From assembly GCF_003428335.1 (NCBI RefSeq), contig NZ_CP031704.1:5220071-5284070 (forward strand): 64,000 nt of DNA. The letters are read 5' to 3'. Every line of letters begins with the position of its first letter. Position 1 is the first letter of the stretch. Origin of the DNA: Solimonas sp. K1W22B-7 (lineage in GTDB: Bacteria > Pseudomonadota > Gammaproteobacteria > Nevskiales > Nevskiaceae). This document shows positions 57,107 to 64,000 of the stretch, in pieces. The position numbers and the translations under genes were made by a program. Under the pieces are notes generated by a model that saw only the letters and a program-made list of their open reading frames with translations, ran no database searches and was not told the origin of the DNA.

Positions 57107-57939
57107 GGCGTTTCTCCCACAGACTTCAATCCTGACACAGGATCGAGCCGATAGTAGTCCGCCAGCAGGGCATACAACTCGGCATGGTGGCGCTGCAACT
57201 CCACCGGCCGCTGGAAGAAGGACTCGGTGACCACGCCGAAGAACTCGCCGGGGCTTTCGGCTCCGTAGGGGTCCAGCACCGGCGGACGGCGGTGGCGCTG
57301 CAGGCGCTCGTATTCCTTCTGCATCACCACGGACCAGCGACTGTAGTCACGCAGCGCCGGCGCTCCCTCGGTCAATGGGTTCTCGTCATCGAGCTGGTGC
57401 GCGAATTCGTGAACCACCACATTCATGCTGTCGCCATGTCGCGCAAGCTCGACATCGGCCCAGGACAGGACCACGTGCTCGCCCTCCCAGGATTCGCCAA
57501 AGGTTTCCTGCGGCTCGTCCGGAACCGGCAGCAACGCGTCCAGCGCGTCCAGTTGGCCCTCCGACCCGACCTGCGGGATCAGAAAAGCCTCTGGATAGAG
57601 CAGCACACTGTGCATCCCGGGGAACACCGGCGCATCCGGCCGTAGCAGCAGCAGGGCGGCATAACCTGCGATGACCAGACATTGATCTTCCATGACCTGC
57701 TGCAGCCCGCCGCAGGGCACGAAGCGCTTGGTTTTCAGGAATTCCTCGACGCGGGACTCGTAGAGCGCGCGTTGCGCTTCCGGCACCCAGGCGGACTGCG
57801 GCACCAGCGCGGCAAGACGCGTCTGCCATTGCGGCGGCAGCGGCTCGACCGCCAGCGGCGTCGGCCGGAACAGCCGCCATAGTGCCAGCGCGAGGCCCGC
57901 GACGACCAGAAGACCGATCAGGCCCTGCGCGTCGCTCAC
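57103..57939 (-). CDS. mtfA: MtfA-type zinc peptidase (M90)
   Basis: A 278-residue protein. An N-terminal membrane helix (LIGLLVVAGLALALWRLF) precedes the peptidase domain with HEFAH at 177-181 and a downstream Glu in GEFFGVVTESFFQ, the M90 zinc site. It also has the conserved FVPCGGLQ and VLLYPEAF. E. coli MtfA is a peptidase that binds the Mlc repressor; it lacks the N-terminal helix seen here. It overlaps the small membrane gene and the L7/L12-like gene, each by 4 nt. Confidence 0.9.
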   Translation of the reverse strand: MSDAQGLIGLLVVAGLALALWRLFRPTPLAVEPLPPQWQTRLAALVPQSAWVPEAQRALYESRVEEFLKTKRFVPCGGLQQVMEDQCLVIAGYAALLLLRPDAPVFPGMHSVLLYPEAFLIPQVGSEGQLDALDALLPVPDEPQETFGESWEGEHVVLSWADVELARHGDSMNVVVHEFAHQLDDENPLTEGAPALRDYSRWSVVMQKEYERLQRHRRPPVLDPYGAESPGEFFGVVTESFFQRPVELQRHHAELYALLADYYRLDPVSGLKSVGETP

Positions 57940-58124
57940 CAGAATCCGCGCGGCTTGTCGGGGCTGCTTTCCTCGGCCTTTTCCTGGGCCTCCATCTGCT
58001 TCTGGCGCTTCTTCACCGACTCGCTCACACGCAGGCGGTAAGCCGAGACGGCACGCAGCGTCGCGAAGGGGCCGGCCAGCAGGATCACCACCAGCACCGC
58101 GACCCAGAAGAATTCAGTGCTCAT
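57936..58124 (-). CDS. small single-pass membrane protein
   Basis: A 62-residue protein. One hydrophobic helix (FFWVAVLVVILLAGPFATL) at about 5-23 is followed by a helical, Lys/Glu/Gln-rich tail (VSESVKKRQKQMEAQEKAEE) in the cytoplasm. The ATG at 58124 is 14 bp after the uvrD stop. It overlaps mtfA by 4 nt. Unknown role; conserved position in an operon argues it is real. Confidence 0.75.
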   Translation of the reverse strand: MSTEFFWVAVLVVILLAGPFATLRAVSAYRLRVSESVKKRQKQMEAQEKAEESSPDKPRGFW

Positions 58125-58138
58125 GACCGTCTCCGGCG

Positions 58139-60454
58139 TTACAGGCCTTGCAGGTTTGCGACCGACAAAAGCAGCCACTTGTTCCCGGCGGTCTTGAACT
58201 TCACCTCCGCCCGGGCACGTTCACCGTCGCCGTCGAAGCTCAGGATGGTGCCCTCGCCGAACTTGGCATGTTTCACCCGCTGGCCCAGCGAAAAGCCGCC
58301 GGGGCCGAAGTTGCTTTCCTTCAGCACCGGGCGCGCCGCGCTGCGGTCGTAGCCGGCATAGCCGCCGCGCTCGTAGGCATTGCTGTTGCCCGAACCGCCG
58401 CCGTAGCCACTGCCACCGCCGCGCGAGTAACCGCCGCCAAAGTTCGACTCGCGTGCGACAAAAGCCGGGCGCAGCACCTGGGCGCGTGGCCGCGTCTCCT
58501 GCAGGGTCTCGGCGGGGATTTCCTTGATGAACTGCGAGGGGCTGCCGATCTGCTCCACGCCATGCACGCGCCGCACCTCGGCGTAGGAGACGTAGAGGTT
58601 TTCGCGGGCACGGGTGATGCCGACGTAGCAGAGGCGCCGCTCTTCCTCGATGTTGCCTTCCTCGATGGAGCGCATGTTGGGGAACAGGCCGTTCTCCACA
58701 CCCACCAGGAACACCGCCGGAAATTCCAGGCCCTTGGCGGCATGCAGCGTCATCAGCTGCACGCTCTCCTCGCCCGGCCCGGCCTGCTGCTCGCCCGCTT
58801 CCAGCGCGGCGTGGCCGAGGAAGTTCGACAGCGGATCCATCTCCGGCATGTCCTCGTCGGCCATCGGCGAGGGCAGCAACTCAAAGCCGCGCGCGGCGCT
58901 GACCAGTTCGTCGAGGTTCTCCAGGCGGCCTTCCGCTTGTTCGCCCTTTTCCTTCTTGTAGTGATCGCGCAGGCCGGTGCGCGCGATCACCAGCTCGGTG
59001 AGCTGCGACAGCGGGAAGTCCTTGCCCTCGGCAGCGATCGCCTCGATCAGCGCCATGAACTGGTTGACCGCGTTGGCGGAGCGGCCCAGGTGCTGCTGGC
59101 CGAGCTTGGCCGCCGCCCACAGCGAGATGTCCTGCTCGCGCGCCCACAGGCGCAGCTTCTCGACCGTGGTGGCGCCGATGCCGCGCGGCGGCGTGCCGAC
59201 GGCGCGCTCGAAGCTGGTGTCGTCGTCACGGTTGTGCAGCAGTCGCAGGAAGGCCAGCGCGTCCTTGATTTCCTGCCGCTCGAAGAAGCGCAGGCCGCCG
59301 GTGATGCGGTAGGGCATGCGGTTGCGGATCAGGATTTCTTCGATCACGCGCGACTGCGCGCTGGTGCGGTAGAGGATCGCGTGGTCGCTGTAGCGGCGGC
59401 GCCCCTCCACTCCGTCGCGGATGCGGTTGATGACGAACTCCGCCTCGTCGTACTCGTTGAAGGCGGCGTAGAGCTGGATCTGCTCGCCGTCGCCGCCATC
59501 GGTCCACAGGTTCTTGCCGAGGCGGCCGTTGTTCTTGGCAATCAGGCCGTTGGCCGCGCGCAGGATGGTGCCGGTGGAGCGGTAGTTCTGCTCCAGGCGC
59601 ACCACCTCGGTGCCGAGGAAATCGCGCTGCAGGTGCAGCATGTTCTCCACACGCGCGCCGCGCCAGGAGTACACCGACTGGTCGTCGTCGCCCACCGCGA
59701 ACAGCACGCCGCGGTCGCCGGCCAGCGTGCGCAGCCAGTCGTACTGCAGCTTGTTGGTGTCCTGGAACTCGTCGACCAGGATGTGGCGGAAGCGCGTGCG
59801 GTAGTGGCGCTGGATGCCGAGGTCGTCGCGGCACAGCTCGTAGGCGCGCAGCAGCAGCTCGGCGAAGTCCACCAGGCCGCTGCGGCGGCACTGTTCCTCG
59901 TAGGCGGTGTAGACGCGCACGTACTGGCGCATCGCGAAGTCGCCGGTGTCCTGGATGTGGTGCGCGCGCAGCGCCTCTTCCTTGCGCGCGTTGATCCAGC
60001 CGGTCAGTGCCTTGGGCGGATACTTGTCTTCCGGCAGGTCCAGGGCCTTGCATACGCGCTTGACCAGGCGCTGCTGGTCGTCGGCGTCGAGGATCTGGAA
60101 GTTCTGCGGCAGCTTTGCTTCCTTCCAGTGCAGCCGCAGCATGCGGTGCGCGATGCCGTGGAAGGTGCCGACCCACATCGAGCGCACCGGCACCTTGATC
60201 AGCTGCTCGATGCGGCCGCGCATTTCGTTGGCGGCCTTGTTGGTGAAGGTCACCGCCAGCACCGACTGCGGCGAAACGCCTTCCACCGCGATCACCCAGG
60301 CCACGCGATGCGTCAGCACCCGCGTCTTTCCCGAGCCCGCACCGGCCAGCACCAGCCGGTGCTCCGGCGGTGCCGTCACCGCCTCGCGCTGCGCCGGATT
60401 GAGGTCGCGGGTCAGCTGGGCGACGGTGGGGTCATGAGGGGGGAGGAAATCCAT
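58139..60454 (-). CDS. uvrD: DNA helicase II
   Basis: A 771-residue SF1A helicase. Walker A is AGAGSGKT at 37-44, motif II is VDEFQDTN, motif III GDDDQSVYSWRGA, and motif VI VGITRARE. The C-terminal 100 residues have a Gly/Tyr-rich linker (YGGGSGNSN) then a Tudor-like domain starting FSLGQRVKHAKFGEGTIL, which in UvrD binds RNA polymerase. So it is UvrD/PcrA rather than Rep. It acts in mismatch and excision repair. First gene of a four-gene operon. Confidence 0.96.
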   Translation of the reverse strand: MDFLPPHDPTVAQLTRDLNPAQREAVTAPPEHRLVLAGAGSGKTRVLTHRVAWVIAVEGVSPQSVLAVTFTNKAANEMRGRIEQLIKVPVRSMWVGTFHGIAHRMLRLHWKEAKLPQNFQILDADDQQRLVKRVCKALDLPEDKYPPKALTGWINARKEEALRAHHIQDTGDFAMRQYVRVYTAYEEQCRRSGLVDFAELLLRAYELCRDDLGIQRHYRTRFRHILVDEFQDTNKLQYDWLRTLAGDRGVLFAVGDDDQSVYSWRGARVENMLHLQRDFLGTEVVRLEQNYRSTGTILRAANGLIAKNNGRLGKNLWTDGGDGEQIQLYAAFNEYDEAEFVINRIRDGVEGRRRYSDHAILYRTSAQSRVIEEILIRNRMPYRITGGLRFFERQEIKDALAFLRLLHNRDDDTSFERAVGTPPRGIGATTVEKLRLWAREQDISLWAAAKLGQQHLGRSANAVNQFMALIEAIAAEGKDFPLSQLTELVIARTGLRDHYKKEKGEQAEGRLENLDELVSAARGFELLPSPMADEDMPEMDPLSNFLGHAALEAGEQQAGPGEESVQLMTLHAAKGLEFPAVFLVGVENGLFPNMRSIEEGNIEEERRLCYVGITRARENLYVSYAEVRRVHGVEQIGSPSQFIKEIPAETLQETRPRAQVLRPAFVARESNFGGGYSRGGGSGYGGGSGNSNAYERGGYAGYDRSAARPVLKESNFGPGGFSLGQRVKHAKFGEGTILSFDGDGERARAEVKFKTAGNKWLLLSVANLQGL

Positions 60455-60476
60455 GGGGTATTTTACCCCGGATAGC

Positions 60477-60683
60477 ACTCCCTCTCCCGCGCGATAGGCC
60501 TCCGTTTTGAGCCCCTCTCCCCTTGCGGGAGAGGGGTTGGCGAGGGGATGGATCCCCGAGGTAGGGCAACGCATGGAGCAGTTGCCGAGGAGAGGGGGAG
60601 CGTTCAACCGGCCGCGCAGTGCGTACCCGCCACCGAGCCCCCTCTCCCTCAGTCCCTCTCCCACGAGGGGAGAGGGAAGAACA
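60477..60683. repeat. palindromic repeat cluster between uvrD and alcohol dehydrogenase
   Basis: Two CCCTCTCCC family palindromes (60512-60536 around a TTGC loop, and about 60650-60683) and partial units in between. The 232-bp gap between the uvrD start and the dehydrogenase stop holds only these and, presumably, the uvrD promoter. Confidence 0.75.
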
Positions 60684-60686
60684 ACA

Positions 60687-61814
60687 CTAGAACATCACCA
60701 CCTGCCGCACCGCCGCCCCCGTCGCCAGGCGATCGAAGGCCTCGTTGATGTCCTCCAGCCTGATCTCATGCGTCAGCAGCCGGTCCACCGGCAGGCGCGC
60801 GGCGCGGTACATGCCGATGAAGCGCGGGATGTCGCGCGAGGGCACGCAGGAGCCCATGTAGGAGCCTTTCACGGTACGTTCCTCGGCTACCAGGCTCACA
60901 GCGGAAATCGAGAACTGCTTGGACGGGTGCGGCAGGCCGGCGGTGACGGTGGTGCCGCCACGGCGGGTGGCACCGTAGGCCTGCACCAGCACCTGCTCGT
61001 GGCCGACGGTCTCGATGGCGAACTGCACGCCGCCATCGGTGAGGTCGCGGACCGCGGCGACCACGTCGGCACCGGGCGCGGCCAGCACGCAGTGCGTGGC
61101 GCCCAGTTCGGCGGCCAGCTTGAGCTTCTGCGGCAGCACGTCGATGGCCACCAGCGGGTAGGCGCCGGCGGCCTTGGCACCGACCAGCGCGGCCAGGCCC
61201 ACGCCACCCAGGCCAAACACGGCGACGCTCTCGCCAGGGGCCACGCGGGCGGTGTTCACCACCGCGCCCATGCCGGTCATCACCGCGCAGCCGAACAGCG
61301 CGGCGATCTGCGGCGGCAGGTCGGGGTCGATCTTGACCGCCGAGCGCGCCGACACCACGGTGTACTCGGCAAAGGCCGACACGCCGAGGTGATGGTTCAG
61401 TGAATCGTTGTGCTCATGCCAGCGGCGCGCCCCCGACAGCAGCGTGCCGGCGACATTGGCCTTGGCACCGGGCTCGCACAGCGCCGGGCGGCCGCTGGCG
61501 CAGGGCAGGCAGTGGCCACAGACCGGCACGAAGGAGAACACCACGCGGTCGCCGATCCGCAGGTCCTGCACGCCGGCGCCGACCTCGACGATCTCGCCGG
61601 CGGCCTCGTGGCCCATCACCATCGGCATCACGCGCGGGCGCGAGCCGTCGATCACCGACAGGTCGGAATGGCAGAGGCCGGCGGCCAGCACCTTGACCAG
61701 GATTTCGCCAGGGCCCGGCGGGTCCAGGTCCACGGTCTCGATCACCAGCGGCTTGGACTGGGCATAGGGGGCGGGCAGGCCCATCTGGCGCAGCACGGCG
61801 GCACGGACTTTCAT
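60687..61814 (-). CDS. zinc-dependent alcohol dehydrogenase (MDR)
   Basis: A 375-residue enzyme. The catalytic zinc site is GLCHSD (Cys47) with GHE near 70; the structural zinc has CGHCLPCASGRPALC (four cysteines) near 98-112; the nucleotide site is VFGLGGVGLAALVGAKAAG near 197. Complete metal sites suggest an active class III-like or aryl/NDMA-type alcohol dehydrogenase. The substrate is unknown. It overlaps the thioesterase gene by 4 nt. Confidence 0.93.
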   Translation of the reverse strand: MKVRAAVLRQMGLPAPYAQSKPLVIETVDLDPPGPGEILVKVLAAGLCHSDLSVIDGSRPRVMPMVMGHEAAGEIVEVGAGVQDLRIGDRVVFSFVPVCGHCLPCASGRPALCEPGAKANVAGTLLSGARRWHEHNDSLNHHLGVSAFAEYTVVSARSAVKIDPDLPPQIAALFGCAVMTGMGAVVNTARVAPGESVAVFGLGGVGLAALVGAKAAGAYPLVAIDVLPQKLKLAAELGATHCVLAAPGADVVAAVRDLTDGGVQFAIETVGHEQVLVQAYGATRRGGTTVTAGLPHPSKQFSISAVSLVAEERTVKGSYMGSCVPSRDIPRFIGMYRAARLPVDRLLTHEIRLEDINEAFDRLATGAAVRQVVMF

Positions 61815-62239
61815 GCGGTCTCCTTCAAGAGCTTCTGCAGCGCGGCGCGCAGCGTGTCGGGCAGCGCCGCCGGGCGGCGCGTTTGGCGATCAACGAAGAC
61901 ATGGACGAACCAGCCTTCGGCCGCCGGCTGGTCCTGCCCCTCGCGGAACAGGCCGATCTCGTAGCGCACGCTGGAGTTGCCCAGCTTGACCACGCGCAGG
62001 CCGGCATCGACCGCGTCGGGGAATTCCAGCGGCGCGTCGAAGCGGCAGTGCGATTCGACGCAGAGGCCGATGTTGGCGCCCTTGTGGATGTCCAGCCCGC
62101 CCTGGCGGATCAGGTAGCTGTTGATGACGGTGTCGAAGTAGCTGTAGTACTCGACGTTGTTGACGTGGCCGTAGACGTCGTTGTCCTTCCAGCGGGTGGT
62201 GATGGCCTGGAAGTGCGGATAGCCGGCACGGACGCTCAT
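61811..62239 (-). CDS. acyl-CoA thioesterase (4HBT family)
   Basis: A 142-residue hot-dog-fold thioesterase. The active-site region is [20 protein letters not shown] with the catalytic Asp near 19-21, as in 4-hydroxybenzoyl-CoA-type enzymes. Start ATG at 62239. It overlaps the dehydrogenase start (ATGA), so the pair may act on related acyl/alcohol substrates. Confidence 0.92.
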   Translation of the reverse strand: MSVRAGYPHFQAITTRWKDNDVYGHVNNVEYYSYFDTVINSYLIRQGGLDIHKGANIGLCVESHCRFDAPLEFPDAVDAGLRVVKLGNSSVRYEIGLFREGQDQPAAEGWFVHVFVDRQTRRPAALPDTLRAALQKLLKETA

Positions 62240-62328
62240 GTTCTCTCCTCGTTCTTTCCGGCATTGGACACGGGGGAGAGGTCGCGGGGCAAGGGCGCAG
62301 GCGCCAGGAATGCCGTCGCAGGCGCCAA

Positions 62329-62667
62329 TCAGTCCAGCAGCGGCGCCAGCGAGCGCGGCCGCCAGCGGTAGACCTCGAGATCGATCTTGCCCTTCACGAT
62401 CTTGACGCCCTCGTTTTTCAGGCGCTTCAGCTGCTCGCGGTTGCCGCGGCTGCCCTCGGGCAAGGAACTCTTGCCCTGGGCGTTGATGATGCGGTGCCAG
62501 GGAATCTCCATGCCCGGCGGCACGTGGGCCAGGGCCTGCGCGGTGAGGCGCGGGCGCTTCACGAAGCCGGATTCGGCGGCGATCTGGCCGTAGGTGGCGA
62601 CACGGCCCAGCGGCACGCGGCGGATCGTGGCCCAGATCTTCTCGAAGTCTTCCTGCAGCTTGCCCAT
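62329..62667 (-). CDS. alkyltransferase-like protein (ATL)
   Basis: A 112-residue protein of the methyltransferase-1 fold. The position of the active cysteine holds Trp: IPWHRI at 55-60, against PCHR in Ogt. RVATYGQIA and the Arg finger-like segment [14 protein letters not shown] are present. ATL proteins bind O6-alkylguanine without repairing it and hand it to nucleotide excision repair. An active Ogt is encoded at 43507-44055. Confidence 0.92.
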   Translation of the reverse strand: MGKLQEDFEKIWATIRRVPLGRVATYGQIAAESGFVKRPRLTAQALAHVPPGMEIPWHRIINAQGKSSLPEGSRGNREQLKRLKNEGVKIVKGKIDLEVYRWRPRSLAPLLD

Positions 62668-62670
62668 GGC

Positions 62671-63117
62671 TCAGATTCCCTCCGCATCGACCACGGCGAG
62701 CGTCACCGTGGCCTTGGATTGCAGCTCGCGGCGGCCGTCCTCGTATACACCCCAGACCGAGGACTCCACCACGCTGATGCGGCGGCCGGGCTTGAGCACC
62801 TCGGACTCGCAGCGGTAGCGCGGCGCGCGGCCGGGCCGCAGGATGTTGATCTTGAACTCCACCGTCAGCACGGCCTGCCCGGCTTGCAGCAAGGTGGTGG
62901 CGGCCGCGCCTGCGGTGTGGTCGGCCAGGGTCGCGGCGGCGCCGGCATGCAGCAGGCCGTGATGCTGGGTCAGATGCGGCGCCAGCGCGAACTCGGCGAC
63001 GATGCGGCCGGGCCCTGCTTCCACTACTTGGGCACCGAGGTTCTGGATGTACGGCGCCTGCTCATAGATGCGGCGCGCCTCGTCGATGGCGGAGGACTGC
63101 GCGGGATCGGCGGACAT
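62671..63117 (-). CDS. PaaI-type thioesterase
   Basis: A 148-residue hot-dog-fold protein: HLTQHHGLLHAGAAATLADH near residues 50-70 with the PaaI-type HGG-like loop (H-x-G-LLHAGA), then LTVEFKINILRPGRA. It hydrolyses short or aromatic acyl-CoAs. The ATG at 63117 starts MSADPAQSS; an upstream ORF extension lies in a palindromic repeat and is rejected. It ends 3 nt before the ATL gene start. Confidence 0.9.
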   Translation of the reverse strand: MSADPAQSSAIDEARRIYEQAPYIQNLGAQVVEAGPGRIVAEFALAPHLTQHHGLLHAGAAATLADHTAGAAATTLLQAGQAVLTVEFKINILRPGRAPRYRCESEVLKPGRRISVVESSVWGVYEDGRRELQSKATVTLAVVDAEGI

Positions 63118-63178
63118 GGCGGCATCCGGGGCGCGGCGGGATGCCGCGTGGGGGATGATAGCGCCTGGGCTTTCCCAC

Positions 63179-63240
63179 GTGGGAGCGACGCAAGTCGCGA
63201 TCTTTAAAGCCTGGAAGATCGCGACTTGCGTCGCTCCCAC
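63179..63240. repeat. 26-bp perfect inverted repeat (GTGGGAGCGACGC family)
   Basis: Arms 63179-63204 (begins GTGGGAGCGACGCAAGTCGC) and 63215-63240 pair perfectly, 10-nt loop. Between the hisC end and the PaaI-type start. Confidence 0.92.
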
Positions 63241-63270
63241 AAAGACGGTGTGAATTCAGCCGATGTCCTC

Positions 63271-63330
63271 TTTTGTAGGAGCGGCTGTTAGCCGCGAGCG
63301 CCCTCGCGGCTAACAGCCGCTCCTACAAAA
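63271..63330. repeat. 28-bp perfect hairpin (GTAGGAGCGGCTG family), terminator-like
   Basis: Arms 63271-63298 (TTTTGTAGGAGCGGCTGTTA plus GCCGCGAG) and 63303-63330 pair perfectly, 4-nt loop CGCC. The A/T tracts at the outside would give a U-run after the stem on the minus strand, so it may terminate hisC. Same family as 46952-47029. Confidence 0.88.
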
Positions 63331-63339
63331 GAAACGACG

Positions 63340-64000
63340 TCAGCCTGCCAGGATTTCCCTCAACGCCGTCACCAGCGCCGCGCACTGCTCGTCGGTGCCG
63401 ATGGTGATGCGCAGGAACTGCTCGATGCGCGCGGCCTTGAAGTGGCGCACGATGATCTTGCGTTCGCGCAGCGCGGCCGCGAGCTGTGCGGCGTCACGCC
63501 CCGGATGGCGCGCGAACACGAAGTTCGCCGCCGAGGGCAGCACCTCGAAGCCCAGCGCGGCCAGCTCGCCGGCCAGGCGCTCGCGCGTGGCGATCACGGC
63601 GCGGCAGGTCTGCTCGAAATACGCCCGGTCTTCCATCGCCGCGGTGGCGCCGGCCTGGGCCAGGCGGTCCAGCGGGTAGGAGTTGAAACTGTTCTTGATG
63701 CGCTCCAGCGCGTCGATCAGCCCCGGGTGGCCCAGGGCGAAACCGACGCGCATGCCGGCCAGCGAGCGCGACTTGGAGAAGGTCTGCACCACCAGCAGGT
63801 TGGGGTGACGGTCCACCAGGGCCGCGGCGGACTCGCCGCCGAAGTCGATGTAGGCCTCGTCGATCACCACTACCGACTCCGTATTCGCCGCCAGCAGCGC
63901 GTCGATCTCGACCAGCGACAGCAGGCAGCCGGTGGGCGCGTTCGGGTTGGGCAGGATCACGCCGCCGTTGGGCCGGGCGTAGTCGGCCACGCGAATGCGG
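63340..64000 (-). CDS. hisC: histidinol-phosphate aminotransferase (partial, N-terminus outside window)
   Basis: The last about 220 residues of a class I/II PLP aminotransferase of the HisC type: [11 protein letters not shown] at the start, [12 protein letters not shown], and the PLP lysine in [13 protein letters not shown]. The end, [19 protein letters not shown], is typical. It reads in from the window's right edge. The reaction converts imidazole acetol phosphate to histidinol phosphate, although close paralogues act on other amino acids. A strong hairpin follows its stop. Confidence 0.88.
   Translation of the reverse strand, partial: RIRVADYARPNGGVILPNPNAPTGCLLSLVEIDALLAANTESVVVIDEAYIDFGGESAAALVDRHPNLLVVQTFSKSRSLAGMRVGFALGHPGLIDALERIKNSFNSYPLDRLAQAGATAAMEDRAYFEQTCRAVIATRERLAGELAALGFEVLPSAANFVFARHPGRDAAQLAAALRERKIIVRHFKAARIEQFLRITIGTDEQCAALVTALREILAG

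Noticed and set aside
58148-60475. A plus-strand open frame of 775 codons opposite uvrD
   Set aside because: Complementary strand of uvrD. The protein has no motif and a composition typical of antisense frames.
63118-63240. An N-terminal extension of the PaaI-type protein up to 63240
   Set aside because: The added codons come from a 26-bp perfect inverted repeat. The ATG at 63117 starts just before the conserved domain.

Overview
This 64 kb window is GC-rich bacterial chromosome with tightly packed genes. Many genes join through 4-nt ATGA/GTGA overlaps, and GTG or TTG starts are common. The housekeeping genes (priA, argS followed by a SPOR protein, uvrD, hisC, the three-gene pntAA-pntAB-pntB set), SoxR with its operator and the yybP-ykoY riboswitch point to a gammaproteobacterium. 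The rubredoxin/rubredoxin-reductase pair, the many redox enzymes and the kinds of dispersed palindromes would suit a Nevskiales/Xanthomonadales-like organism. That placement is an inference; no rRNA or tRNA gene was seen to confirm it.

Layout. 1-2.9 kb: esterase and SDR, divergent from rubredoxin and rubredoxin reductase. 3-6.5 kb: ppnP and the proton-translocating transhydrogenase. 7-13.2 kb: small hypothetical genes, GNAT, a GYF_2-RDD-pilin-like fusion, an SseB-like protein and a NarL-type two-component pair. 13.4-18.4 kb: a low-complexity secreted protein coupled to a lipoprotein with a secretin domain, a DUF5924/DUF2914-type membrane protein, and YhhQ. 18.4-24.9 kb: an accessory block with a beta-helix lipoprotein bracketed by a 119-bp direct repeat, a GH3 beta-glucosidase lipoprotein with a coupled upstream small ORF, and a broken AraC-type gene. 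24.9-30.1 kb: an RlmN/Cfr-family enzyme and a probable LysR regulon (pirin, DoxX, quinone oxidoreductase, SnoaL-like). 30.1-34.1 kb: an S12 serine hydrolase divergent from dgcN and dgcA (D-amino acid/dipeptide metabolism). 34.1-35.6 kb: a 370-bp element with 34-bp terminal inverted repeats, then an IS30 element inserted in a dispersed palindrome. 35.7-39.7 kb: a LuxR-type regulator divergent from an acyltransferase-cNMP fusion, a cut-down adenylate-forming-like protein and a SnoaL-like protein; this is the best candidate for an undescribed system.

39.6-46.9 kb: rhomboid, DUF3592, DUF3237, VOC, AraC, ArsR-SRPBCC with its operator pair, Ogt, and SoxR divergent from a quinone reductase and an MFS exporter. 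46.9-51 kb: EamA exporter, sterol-desaturase-like protein, an ECF sigma operon (sigma, anti-sigma-like, small protein, DUF3106) and a secreted protein with 11-residue repeats. 51-58 kb: priA with a DnaA box just upstream, a riboswitch-controlled TMEM165/GDT1 transporter, argS with a compositionally odd core, SPOR protein. 56.6-60.5 kb: operon uvrD, small membrane protein, mtfA, and a membrane-anchored double L7/L12-like protein. 60.7-64 kb: alcohol dehydrogenase, thioesterases, an alkyltransferase-like protein and hisC (cut by the window end).

Short palindromic repeats of several families fill most intergenic gaps, especially at convergent gene ends. No tRNA, rRNA, CRISPR array or prophage module was recognised.
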